Part shown: positions 1-8,962 of the stretch, one piece after another
How the letters are laid out: every line of letters starts with the position of its first letter
Position numbering within the stretch: the first letter of the stretch is position 1
Assembly: GCA_040403315.1 (NCBI GenBank)
Contig: JBBAKX010000002.1
Coordinates: 434,001-498,000 of the forward strand
Length of the DNA stretch: 64,000 nt
Direction of reading: 5' to 3'
Origin: CAMCXT01 sp040403315
GTDB lineage: Bacteria > Bacteroidota > Bacteroidia > M30B66
Program-made: the position numbers and the translations under genes
The notes under the pieces: model-generated
Databases searched by the model: none
What the model was told of the DNA's origin: nothing
The model's input: the letters and a program-made list of their open reading frames with translations, nothing else

Positions 1-884
1 ACTTAAATACCTACAACGACTTTTTGATTGAAGCCGATGAAGTGGTTCGATTTACCATCACAACCGTTTCCACAGGACTTCAAATTGGTACTACCAGCAG
101 TGTTGTTGTGATCATTCTTGACAACGACAATGAACCAACAGTGTATATTCCAGAGTTATTTCTCAACGAATTGTGCTCAATAAACAATAGCTATCCAGAT
201 CCTAACCAGCAATTAGATGATTGGATTGAATTGTTTAATGCAGATACATCTATCTTAAACTTGGCGGGATTAAAAATCACGAACAACTTGAGTAATCCGG
301 GATTGTTTACCTTTCCTTCGGTGATGAGCCAAACTACCATGCAACCTGGGAGTTTCAAGGTACTTTGGGCAGACCAGAACACCACACAAGGACCATTGCA
401 CCTGAACTTCACGTTGAGCGAAACCAATGGAGGAACCATCGGACTTTATGCCCAAGATGGTGAAACATTAATCGACCAAATTACCTATCCTCCTTTGCTG
501 CCAGGAACCACTTATGGACGTTATTTAGATGGCAATTCAAATTGGAAACTACTCTTCTACCCTACTCCAGGCGCTCCGAATTCAGATAGCATTCCTGAAG
601 TCGGTTTACATCCTGGACTAGAAAGCAACAATGGGTACTTTTCGGTTTTTCCTAATCCTGCAACCGATATCATTCAAGTGTTAAAAGTAGGTTCATCTAA
701 CGAGGAAGTTACAAGCATTCAGCTTTTCGATTTACAAGGAAAGTCCGTGTTAACTAAGATTGAAATGATTAAGCCCAACAAATATTGGTCGGTCGATTGT
801 AGCACACTTCAAACAGGAGTTTATCTGATTGGCATCAATACAGCCAAAAACCATTCTTCGATAAAGTTTCTTCTACAACAATAA
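1..884 (+). CDS. T9SS type A cargo protein with Calx-beta and lamin-tail domains (5' truncated by window)
   Basis: The reading frame is open from the window edge, so the start lies upstream and only the last ~294 residues are visible. The first residues form the end of a Calx-beta repeat (EADE near the start, then the DND/N turn). A lamin-tail-like domain follows, recognisable by LFLNELC and DDWIELFN. The last ~80 residues are a type A sorting domain (FSVFPNPATD, then LFDLQGK and GVYLIGI). Such proteins cross the outer membrane through T9SS and are attached to or released from the cell surface. The same domain order occurs in the protein at 8963-11074, so the two look like paralogs. No enzymatic domain is visible in this part, and the true function is unknown. 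Confidence 0.85.
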   Translation, partial: LNTYNDFLIEADEVVRFTITTVSTGLQIGTTSSVVVIILDNDNEPTVYIPELFLNELCSINNSYPDPNQQLDDWIELFNADTSILNLAGLKITNNLSNPGLFTFPSVMSQTTMQPGSFKVLWADQNTTQGPLHLNFTLSETNGGTIGLYAQDGETLIDQITYPPLLPGTTYGRYLDGNSNWKLLFYPTPGAPNSDSIPEVGLHPGLESNNGYFSVFPNPATDIIQVLKVGSSNEEVTSIQLFDLQGKSVLTKIEMIKPNKYWSVDCSTLQTGVYLIGINTAKNHSSIKFLLQQ

Positions 885-947
885 CATTCACATTTTCAGA
901 ACATTTTATTAACCCAGAATGTAACTGATTCTAAAGTGATAAACCCT

Positions 948-955
948 TAACTTTG
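948..955 (+). promoter_or_regulatory. Bacteroidota-type -7 promoter element
   Basis: TAACTTTG matches the Bacteroidota -7 consensus TAnnTTTG and lies 19 nt before the GTG start at 975. No clear TTTG -33 element was found at the expected distance, so the call rests on the -7 box and its position only. Confidence 0.4.
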
Positions 956-974
956 CGCCGTTGTTCCGAGCTGA

Positions 975-3900
975 GTGAAATTACTACTTCACAATGTTTT
1001 ACTATGTACTTTCCTGACTTCAGCTTTTACGCTGAAAAGTCAGACGACCACCTCGTGCTTTGAAGTTGAATCTTTTTTAGTTGATGCCTGCGGTTCTGGT
1101 GCAGATGAAGGTCTCAATGAAATGGTGCAGATCTTAACAGGTCCCAATCCATTGGATATTAGCGACTTTGATGTTCAATGGCCGAATACATTCAATTCAT
1201 TCCAAGGGTTTTGCCAGAATGGTGCAACCTTAGGTATAACTGCTACAATTAATGCTTCTATAACTGGTTGTGGATCGGTGACTGAACCTCCAGGTGGAAT
1301 TATCCCTGCAAATGCGACTGTTGTTATTATCACTTCTTCTGCATTTGATCCATTGATTCATCCCTTCAACAATTTAAATGAAGATATATATGTCGTCTAT
1401 CAATGTGGTTCTGTATCAGGTGGTAATTTTGGAAACTCGAGTGCAAGTAACCCAAGTAATCCTCGAACATTAACAATCAGCTACAATGGGCCATCAGGAA
1501 TCTGCGATGATATTGTATCATATGTTCCTGCTTCATTAATTGGAACAGATGGAGCCTTGGTTTCATTTGACTTTGCAGGAAATCCAACCTATTCCAACAA
1601 CGGCTGCCAAGGCCTTTTAGAAATCCTAGATCCAACCTGGACGCCACCATCAGCCATTTGCGATAACGAACCAGCATTCGATTTATTCGATCTCCTTACC
1701 GGAACACCTGGAGGAACATGGTCGGGAACAGGTGTTACTGGAAGCATTTTCAATCCTACAGGTTTAAGTGGCAACATTCAAATCACCTACACACTCACAC
1801 CAACAGGATGTGCGAGTCCAGTTACTGAAACCCATCCCATTACTATCAATCTAACAGGAAACGCAACATGGACAATCCCATCGCCCATTTGCACAGGAGC
1901 TGGACTATTCGATTTGAATACACTCATCACGGGAACAACCGGAGGAATTTGGTCGGGATTTGGTGTTTCGGGAAGCAATTTTGATCCAGCTGGATTGAAT
2001 GGAGATTACGCGATTACATACACTGCAGGAACCGGAACTTGTGGTGAGGCGTTTACTCAAAACATTACCGTTGTTTTAGCTTCGAATGCGTCGTGGACAC
2101 CTCAAACTCCAGTTTGTGAAGGAGATTTAGACATCGATTTGGCCACATTGTTACTCGGAACTGCTGGTGGAACATGGACAGGAACAGGCGTAACAGGCAC
2201 TGCATTCGATCCGAGTGGATTAAGCGGAAACATCGCAATTACCTACACGGTAGGAACTGGAGCTTGCCAACAAATAAGCACACAGAATATAAATGTGCTT
2301 TCTATAGCAGACGCAAGTTGGACAGTTCCACCGCCGGTTTGTAGCGGTGCAGCAATAATAGATCTATCGTTATTGGTTACAGGAACTTCAGGTGGAATTT
2401 GGTCTGGATCAGGTATGACGGGAGTTAATTTCAATCCTGCAGGAATTAGTGGTTTGATTGCAGTAACATACACTGTTGGATCAGGAAACTGCGCATCAAC
2501 AAATACACAAAACATCACTGTAAACTCAGGACCTGATCCGTCGTGGAATTTTGCATCACCCAATATTTGTGAAAATGCCGCACCAATCGATCTTATGACT
2601 TTGGTGACTGGTTTAACAGGCGGAACGTTCACTGGAACAGGTGTGACTGCTGGCTTTTTCAATCCTACAGGGTTGAACGGAAGTTACACCATTGTCTACG
2701 AGGTTATTCAAAATGGCTGTCTTTCAACAATAAGCAGAAGCATCAGCGTGGTAACTTTACCTGATCCGTCGTGGAATACACCAGCAACACTTTGCGAAAC
2801 AGATGCGGCAATCAGCTTGGTTGGTTTGATTACAGGAACAACAGGAGGATCATGGTCTGGAACAGGCGTAACGGGCTCAAGTTTCAATCCGGTTGGCCAA
2901 AATGGAAACGTCAATGTTACCTATACAGTTGGAGGAACGGGCTGCAATGCTTCTGAAACCAATGCTATTTCGGTGAGTCAAAGTCCGCCGGTGGTTACAT
3001 TAACTGGCGATTTAACCTATTGCGCTAATGGAACAGTGCCTACATGGTCGGCCGCAGGTGCATTCACAATTCGTTGGTATTCAGATGCAGGATTGTTGAA
3101 TTTAGTAGGCACGGGAGCTTCATTTACAGCACCTACAAATCCAAACCCAGCAACATACTATGTAGTTCAAAATGATGGTGTTTGCAATAGCTCACCTTCG
3201 AACATTACACTTACACCTATTCAAATCCCTGCTGTTCCAATTGTAGATGAAATAACCATTTGGTGCGAAGGAACCACTATCCCAACACTCTATGCTTTTG
3301 CGAACAATACCATCGTTTGGTACAATGACATTAACATCACCAATACAGTGCACACTGGTCCAGTTTTTACACCTAATTCTACCGACGGCTTAGTGTTTTG
3401 GGTAAGAGCCGAAAGCAATACGTGTTTAAGTGATACTGTGAGAGGTGTTATCGTAGAGATCCAAAATATTACTGCTGAAATACTTGGGAACGACACTGTA
3501 TCGGCTTGTTTGCCTGTATCGTTAAAATTGATTTCAGCAGACAGTATCAATAATTTTTGGTCGACCGGTTCATTAGACACTAGCATCTATGTGTCGAGAG
3601 CTGGCATGTATTACCTCAACAGAACAGGGATTTGCAACATAGCCGAAGACAGTGTTTACGTTGAAGATTTATCGTTCAATGCACTTTTTGAAGTAGGAAA
3701 TACGGAAGGATTTGCACCTTTAAACGTTCCAATGGTTTACACAGGTTCGGAAGCAAGCCTTTGCACTTGGTACATTGATGGTGTAGAAACCACTCCAAAT
3801 TTCGATGGAAGCTTGTTGTTTCCCTTGGATACTATTTACACCGTTTTGCTAGAATGCGAAAATGAAGCGGGATGTAAATCGAAGGCCGAAAAGGAAGTTA

Positions 3901-4187
3901 ATATCGGAAACATTCAATTGTTGCTTCCCAATACTTTTACACCCGATGGTGATGGCGTGAACGATGTATACAAGCCCTCCATGTATGGCATTCAGCAATT
4001 AGAAATGACCATTTTCAACCGCTGGGGAGAGGAAGTATTTAGTAAATCAGGTTTAGAAGTAGGTTGGGATGGCTCAATGAAATCGGGCAAAATTGCCGCA
4101 GACGGAATATATGTTTGTGTTGTGAAGGCCGTCGACAAGAAATTCCTTCAGCACAAATTGAACAGCACTATTTTATTGATTCGGTAG
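975..4187 (+). CDS. T9SS type B (gliding motility-associated C-terminal) repeat protein
   Basis: This is a 1070-residue surface or secreted protein starting at GTG, with a signal peptide over about the first 22 residues. Residues ~219-672 hold six tandem repeats of ~75 residues. Each repeat opens with a W-x-x-P and a Cys, has a central GG(T/I)W(S/T)G-x-G motif, and ends in ITYT-like strands. One or two Ig-like segments follow. The last ~90 residues are the type B sorting domain: PNTFTPDGDGVND, then IFNRWGEEVF and a W-D-G. Type B cargo is exported by T9SS, usually with a dedicated PorP/SprF-like partner. The nearest such partner in this window is at 53749, far away. The repeats look adhesive rather than enzymatic, which is inference. 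It is a single gene, with a GTG start chosen because it directly precedes the signal peptide. Confidence 0.88.
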   Translation: MKLLLHNVLLCTFLTSAFTLKSQTTTSCFEVESFLVDACGSGADEGLNEMVQILTGPNPLDISDFDVQWPNTFNSFQGFCQNGATLGITATINASITGCGSVTEPPGGIIPANATVVIITSSAFDPLIHPFNNLNEDIYVVYQCGSVSGGNFGNSSASNPSNPRTLTISYNGPSGICDDIVSYVPASLIGTDGALVSFDFAGNPTYSNNGCQGLLEILDPTWTPPSAICDNEPAFDLFDLLTGTPGGTWSGTGVTGSIFNPTGLSGNIQITYTLTPTGCASPVTETHPITINLTGNATWTIPSPICTGAGLFDLNTLITGTTGGIWSGFGVSGSNFDPAGLNGDYAITYTAGTGTCGEAFTQNITVVLASNASWTPQTPVCEGDLDIDLATLLLGTAGGTWTGTGVTGTAFDPSGLSGNIAITYTVGTGACQQISTQNINVLSIADASWTVPPPVCSGAAIIDLSLLVTGTSGGIWSGSGMTGVNFNPAGISGLIAVTYTVGSGNCASTNTQNITVNSGPDPSWNFASPNICENAAPIDLMTLVTGLTGGTFTGTGVTAGFFNPTGLNGSYTIVYEVIQNGCLSTISRSISVVTLPDPSWNTPATLCETDAAISLVGLITGTTGGSWSGTGVTGSSFNPVGQNGNVNVTYTVGGTGCNASETNAISVSQSPPVVTLTGDLTYCANGTVPTWSAAGAFTIRWYSDAGLLNLVGTGASFTAPTNPNPATYYVVQNDGVCNSSPSNITLTPIQIPAVPIVDEITIWCEGTTIPTLYAFANNTIVWYNDINITNTVHTGPVFTPNSTDGLVFWVRAESNTCLSDTVRGVIVEIQNITAEILGNDTVSACLPVSLKLISADSINNFWSTGSLDTSIYVSRAGMYYLNRTGICNIAEDSVYVEDLSFNALFEVGNTEGFAPLNVPMVYTGSEASLCTWYIDGVETTPNFDGSLLFPLDTIYTVLLECENEAGCKSKAEKEVNIGNIQLLLPNTFTPDGDGVNDVYKPSMYGIQQLEMTIFNRWGEEVFSKSGLEVGWDGSMKSGKIAADGIYVCVVKAVDKKFLQHKLNSTILLIR

Positions 4188-4318
4188 TCAAACAAGGCTA
4201 TTTTTTATCAAAAAAAAACAAGGGATCAGACACAGTAATAACGTCTCGTTAACAATCCCATAACACAAAGCAAACGACCTTTGCAGTAAATTTTAAGAGT
4301 ATAATTTATTGTGATATT

Positions 4319-6511
4319 ATGTTGAAAAATTTACTTTTTTCGTTGTGCTTTTTTGCTGCATGCTTCAACCAGCAAGCCTTTTCTCAGGTTACAATTGCAG
4401 AGGCTCGCTTACAACCTGTCGGCACTGAAGTAACAGTTCGAGGTGTTGTTACGCATGGATCCGAACTTGGAGTTATTCGATACATTCAAGACCCTACAGC
4501 AGGAGTTGGTTTGTATTCTACCAACTTTACAACAACTCTTTTGGCTGGTGATTCGGTTGAAGTTACAGGCACTCTAGACGATTTCAATGGTTTATTGGAA
4601 CTATCTCCAATTAGTGCGCTTACGGTTATTCAGCCTGCTACTGCTATCCCTGCGTTTCAAACGGTTGAAAATGCGAGTTTAAATGAAAGTTTAGAAAGTG
4701 AACTTGTGCAAATGAATGGTGTGGTTTTCTCGAGCGGGGGAAATACATTTTCTGCCAATACATCTTACACCTTCACTCAAGGAACAGGAACAGGTTCATT
4801 GTACGTTAGAACAAATTCTCCATTGATTGGACAAACCATCCCTGTTGGAACGATTACTTTAAACGGCATTTGCTCACAATTCAATACTATTTATCAGGTG
4901 CTTGCTCGAACGATTGAAGATTTCATCATTCCTGCAGGAATCAATATTACCTCATTGGTAAGCGTCGACGATTTTCAACAAACCACAGCAACAGTTTCTT
5001 GGGAAACCAATATTCCAGGAACAACTTCAATTCTTTACGGTAAAACACCAGCACTAGAACTTGGATTGCTTTCTGATGCCAATCCAGTAACAAATCACGT
5101 ATATACCTTTAATGGTTTAGAGGCTGGACGATTGTATTACTTTATTGCATTTTCATCTGCAAACGGAAATTCTTCTAGTGCTCCAACCAAAGTTTTTGGA
5201 ACTGTTTCAAATTCTTCGGGCGAAATGAAAGCTTGGTTTAATCACCCAGTGAACAACCATCCAGAAGCCTATTTAAATGAAACGATCGACGACTCGTTAA
5301 TTTACTTGATCAATCAAGCTGATTCGAGCATCGATTTAACGATATATGATTTTATCAGCGAAGGAATTGGTTCGATTTCAACTGCAATCAATGATGCTTG
5401 GAACAGAGGCGTTCGGGTGAGATTTATTTCTGATGGCAACTTGATTTCTACCAATACAGGTGTGAGCGAATTGCTCGCTGAAATCCCGAAAATCACAAGT
5501 CCAATAGGTGGAACCTATACCATCATGCACAATAAGTTCGTAGTGATTGATGCAGATCATAGCGATCCGAATAAACCATTGGTATGGACTGGTAGTACCA
5601 ACTGGTCGGACCGCCAAATTAATCGAGATCCAAACAATGTGATTTTGATACAAGACCAAACTTTGGCAAGAACGTATCAGGCTGAATTTAATGAGATGTG
5701 GGGAAGTTCTGGAGCAAATCCAGACACCATTAATTCGAAATTTGGAAGTCAGAAAACCGACAACACTCCGCACGAATTTAAGATCAATGGGAAACGAGTA
5801 GAATGCTATTTCTCTCCGAGCGACAATACCAATGCTTCATTGATCAAAACAATGAAAACGGCAGACGATACTTTATCATTTGCAACAATGCTCATCACAA
5901 GAACAGACATCCGCGAAACAATCGATACACTCGTTCAGTCGGGCGTTTTGGTGAAAGGGATTATCAATTCCGACACCACTACCCTAGTTTACGATGAATT
6001 GCTTTTGAGCATGGAAAATAATCTACTTGTAAATCCAGATACGCAAGTGATTATGCACCACAAATTTTTTACTGCTGACGCATATTCTGATAGTGATCCG
6101 TTGGTATGGACAGGCTCCCACAATTGGTCGACAAACGCGAATACAAGAAACGACGAGAATACTATAGTGGTTCATGATGCAGCGATTGCGCAATTGTATC
6201 ATATTGCATATTTCACGTTAGTTAATCCTGTAATTGAAGATACTACTGGAATTTCGACTATTCAAGCTGGAATAAATTTCAAGCTTTTCCCTTCGCCTTT
6301 GTCTTCAGATCAAACTTTGTATGTAATTCCGAATTTCAGTGGAAAAGAAACAATTGAAATATTTGATTTGAATGGCCGAAAAATCGAACAAAATCAAGCC
6401 AATTTAATTTCCGGACAAGCTACTTCAATAGAATTGAGTAATGCTATTGTTTCAGGTATTTATTTCCTTAGAATTGGAAATGAATATTTAAAATTCACCA
6501 TTGCAAATTAA
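4319..6511 (+). CDS. Secreted phospholipase D-fold phosphodiesterase, T9SS type A cargo
   Basis: This 730-residue protein has a signal peptide (about residues 1-22, ending in AFSQ). An N-terminal OB-fold-like domain (VTVRGVV) and a fibronectin type III segment (~210-300) come before two PLD-family halves. Both catalytic HxKx4D motifs are intact: HNKFVVID at ~404 and HHKFFTAD at ~580, each followed by WTGS and NWS. The last ~75 residues are a type A sorting domain (LFPSPLSS, FDLNGRK). The PLD fold hydrolyses phosphodiesters (phospholipids or DNA/RNA), and the extracellular route suggests a nuclease or lipase used outside the cell. The exact substrate cannot be read from the sequence. It heads a tight run of genes and is followed 5 nt later by a lamin-tail lipoprotein. 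A related architecture is common among extracellular nucleases of Bacteroidota. Confidence 0.88.
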   Translation: MLKNLLFSLCFFAACFNQQAFSQVTIAEARLQPVGTEVTVRGVVTHGSELGVIRYIQDPTAGVGLYSTNFTTTLLAGDSVEVTGTLDDFNGLLELSPISALTVIQPATAIPAFQTVENASLNESLESELVQMNGVVFSSGGNTFSANTSYTFTQGTGTGSLYVRTNSPLIGQTIPVGTITLNGICSQFNTIYQVLARTIEDFIIPAGINITSLVSVDDFQQTTATVSWETNIPGTTSILYGKTPALELGLLSDANPVTNHVYTFNGLEAGRLYYFIAFSSANGNSSSAPTKVFGTVSNSSGEMKAWFNHPVNNHPEAYLNETIDDSLIYLINQADSSIDLTIYDFISEGIGSISTAINDAWNRGVRVRFISDGNLISTNTGVSELLAEIPKITSPIGGTYTIMHNKFVVIDADHSDPNKPLVWTGSTNWSDRQINRDPNNVILIQDQTLARTYQAEFNEMWGSSGANPDTINSKFGSQKTDNTPHEFKINGKRVECYFSPSDNTNASLIKTMKTADDTLSFATMLITRTDIRETIDTLVQSGVLVKGIINSDTTTLVYDELLLSMENNLLVNPDTQVIMHHKFFTADAYSDSDPLVWTGSHNWSTNANTRNDENTIVVHDAAIAQLYHIAYFTLVNPVIEDTTGISTIQAGINFKLFPSPLSSDQTLYVIPNFSGKETIEIFDLNGRKIEQNQANLISGQATSIELSNAIVSGIYFLRIGNEYLKFTIAN

Positions 6512-6516
6512 TTCCG

Positions 6517-7080
6517 ATGAATTTCAAAAGCTTTTCAATAACTGTTGGAACTCTTGCTTTGTTTGCATTGGTTTCTTGCACAGACGACAGAATTATTAGT
6601 ACTCCAGACAACACCAACAATCCTCCAATTAATGGGAATTTACCATTAAAAATTAATGAAACAGTTGCCAAGGGCTCTTTATTAAATACCGATTTGGGTA
6701 ACACTTCAGATTGGATGGAAATTTACAATTCTTCAGCATCTGCATTTACGATGCAAGCTGGGGCTTGGTTTGTTACAGATAATCCTAATGATCAGGAAAA
6801 ATTCGAATTGCCACAAAGAACCATTGCTGCTGGCGATTTCTTGGTAATTTTCTGTGATGACTCGAACAGATTAAGTCCACAAATTCATACAAATTTCGGA
6901 CTTTCATCTGCGGGTGAATCATTGTTTCTATATTACAAGAACAACGGCGAGCTTCAATTGGCAGATAGCATGAGTTTCGATCCTCAAACATTCGATAATA
7001 TGTCGAATGCCAGAAAGCCTGATGGATCTACAAACTGGGTTTATCCTTCAGATCCAACTCCAGGAAACAGCAATCAATGA
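6517..7080 (+). CDS. Lamin-tail domain lipoprotein
   Basis: This is a 187-residue lipoprotein. The leader ends in the lipobox ALVSC (Cys21), followed by acidic residues. A single lamin-tail domain occupies most of the rest: LKINE, DWMEIYNSS, then a pattern of beta strands and a P-D-G-S-T-N-W segment near the end. Lamin-tail domains are small Ig-like folds found beside secreted nucleases and phosphatases, and are thought to help binding to substrate or surface. The gene begins 5 nt after the PLD-fold gene and its stop overlaps the start of the next gene by 4 nt (ATGA), so the three are almost certainly translated from one mRNA. No catalytic residues are visible. It may anchor or assist the PLD-fold enzyme, which is inference. 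Confidence 0.8.
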   Translation: MNFKSFSITVGTLALFALVSCTDDRIISTPDNTNNPPINGNLPLKINETVAKGSLLNTDLGNTSDWMEIYNSSASAFTMQAGAWFVTDNPNDQEKFELPQRTIAAGDFLVIFCDDSNRLSPQIHTNFGLSSAGESLFLYYKNNGELQLADSMSFDPQTFDNMSNARKPDGSTNWVYPSDPTPGNSNQ

Positions 7081-7784
7081 AAATCATCCTTTTCCTATTG
7101 CTTCCTTTGAGCATTTTCGCTCAGGAAACAATTCAGCTGAAACCTATTCAGAAAATCAATTTGCGGATTTCTGAACCATCGGATATTTGTATTTCTCCCG
7201 ATCAAAAAACACTCTATATCGTAAGCGATGATGGTGGGTTGTTCGAATGCGATTTAGATGGAAAAATCCTCAGGAAGTATACCAATGATATTATTGATGC
7301 AGAAGGTGTTTTTTGTGACAATGAGCATGTTTGGATTATTGAAGAAAGAACGCGACTGATTAAGAAGTTTTCTAGAGCTACACTTGAATTAATTGCTTCA
7401 GTTTATCTTCCATATGAAGGAGGAAGAAATAAAAGCTTCGAATCAATTACAATAGATAAAAATGGAAATTGGATTCTCATTACTGAAAGAGATCCTATTT
7501 GGATGATTAAATATTCAGCCGATTTTAAAGAGATATCAAGATTGAAAATAGCTGAAAATACCGATGTTTCAGCTGCTACATTCCACCAAGATAAATTGTA
7601 TCTATTGAGTGACGAATCAGCAGAAATTTGGGAAACCAATGAAATTTCTGGTAAAGTATTGCAACGATACAGCATCCCAGTTTTAAATCCCGAAGGTTTA
7701 GCTTTTGCAAACAATGGAAACGTGTATGTGCTCAGCGACGACGGACATCAATTAATCGTTTTTAATCTTAACGAAAGGAAGTGA
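7077..7784 (+). CDS. SdiA-regulated / phytase-like beta-propeller protein
   Basis: This 235-residue exported protein has a short signal peptide (ending about FAQ). The body is made of repeated beta-propeller blades with SDDGG, DAEGVF, FESITID and LSDDGHQLIVF motifs. These are typical of the SdiA-regulated family, which is related to the esterase-like domain of bacterial phytases. Members of the family are secreted or periplasmic, and their substrates are mostly unproven. The start overlaps the preceding lipoprotein stop by 4 nt, and the stop overlaps the porin start by 1 nt. Position between a phosphodiesterase and a phosphate-type porin fits a role in phosphate-ester handling, which is inference. 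The alternative is a non-catalytic binding propeller. Confidence 0.75.
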   Translation: MKIILFLLLPLSIFAQETIQLKPIQKINLRISEPSDICISPDQKTLYIVSDDGGLFECDLDGKILRKYTNDIIDAEGVFCDNEHVWIIEERTRLIKKFSRATLELIASVYLPYEGGRNKSFESITIDKNGNWILITERDPIWMIKYSADFKEISRLKIAENTDVSAATFHQDKLYLLSDESAEIWETNEISGKVLQRYSIPVLNPEGLAFANNGNVYVLSDDGHQLIVFNLNERK

Positions 7785-8950
7785 TGAAAAAATCAATTGC
7801 GATAATTGCTTTCGTTGGATTTTTATTTCAGATTCAATTGAATGCTCAGCTAACGTTGACGAACGGTGAAAATTCACTGGAAATTTCAGGCTCAATTTCA
7901 ACCTATTATAATTACAGAACCTTAGATAGTGGGATCGTTGAGAAAGATAAAAATCGATTTAGCCTTCGTGATGCACAAATTCAGCTGGAAGGTAGAAAAG
8001 GGAAAAATTGGGAATATGAACTTCAATTCGACCTCGCGGATTTAGCGCAAACTTCTGTAGATCCTGAAAACCCAGGATTGATGGATGCTTACATTAAATA
8101 CAAAGGCTTTCGTTTTTTCCAAGTTCGAATAGGATATGGCAAAATAGAATGGTCGCGCAGTTCACTTACACCTTTCGTTTATTCTGCATATTGGCAAAGA
8201 GCCGAATTCCTTCGTGGCAATATGAGCAGCAGAAGAGATGTCGGTGTTGATTTATCAAAATCATTCTGGAAACAAAGGGCACAACTCAACCTCGGTATTT
8301 ACACTGGCTTGGGTGAGCAAAGTTTAGGTGGCGATAACGATGCCAGTGGAGCATTAGAATACACCGGTCGATTTACTCTTGGCTGGCCTACACAATATAG
8401 ATACCGTGAAATCGACGACCGTAAAGTAAAAAAACCAATGTTTGGCCTTGGAGTTCAAGCGCGATACACTGAACGAAATTTACCTGATGGAGAGTTCTTC
8501 CCAGCTGGTGCTGCCGGAGAATATGGAATCAAAGTGATTAATGGGAAGAAACTTGGATACGGCATTGATGCAGCGTTTCAATGGAAAGGCTTTTCGGCTC
8601 AATTCGAAATTCAGCAATTCAAAATCACCCCACAGGATACCAATTCTAGTTTCTTCTACGGATATTCTGTTGAACAAACTAGAGGGCATTTTTACGCTGG
8701 AGGTTGGACAAGTCAAATCAACTATTCGCTGAAAAAGTTGAATTTAATTGCTTCGGCCCGTTACGAAGACTACAACATCAACGATTTATTAGTCGGGAAA
8801 AATGAACGCTTTTCGGCTGCTTTAGCTTATCAATTCGATGATTTCAGATCGATGATCAAAGCTCAATTCATTCACATTATCCAAAAAGAAAACATAGACA
8901 CTCCCGATTGGAAACAGCAATTCCGAATTGGTTGGCAATATCAGTTTTAA
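7784..8950 (+). CDS. Phosphate-selective porin O/P family outer-membrane porin
   Basis: This 388-residue protein has a signal peptide (ending LNAQ) and then alternating beta strands up to a terminal aromatic residue (WQYQF), as in outer-membrane barrels. The sequence ISGSISTYYNYR, the DAQIQLEG segment and the internal QVRIGYGKIEWSR region are typical of the OprO/OprP family. The ATG at 7784 was chosen over the GTG one codon upstream because it fuses directly with the TGA of the previous gene (TGATG) and follows a purine-rich AAAGGAAG. Family members pass phosphate or other anions. Together with the upstream PLD-fold enzyme and propeller protein this suggests uptake of released phosphate, but selectivity cannot be verified from sequence alone. 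Confidence 0.8.
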   Translation: MKKSIAIIAFVGFLFQIQLNAQLTLTNGENSLEISGSISTYYNYRTLDSGIVEKDKNRFSLRDAQIQLEGRKGKNWEYELQFDLADLAQTSVDPENPGLMDAYIKYKGFRFFQVRIGYGKIEWSRSSLTPFVYSAYWQRAEFLRGNMSSRRDVGVDLSKSFWKQRAQLNLGIYTGLGEQSLGGDNDASGALEYTGRFTLGWPTQYRYREIDDRKVKKPMFGLGVQARYTERNLPDGEFFPAGAAGEYGIKVINGKKLGYGIDAAFQWKGFSAQFEIQQFKITPQDTNSSFFYGYSVEQTRGHFYAGGWTSQINYSLKKLNLIASARYEDYNINDLLVGKNERFSAALAYQFDDFRSMIKAQFIHIIQKENIDTPDWKQQFRIGWQYQF

Positions 8951-8962
8951 CAACACATCCTC

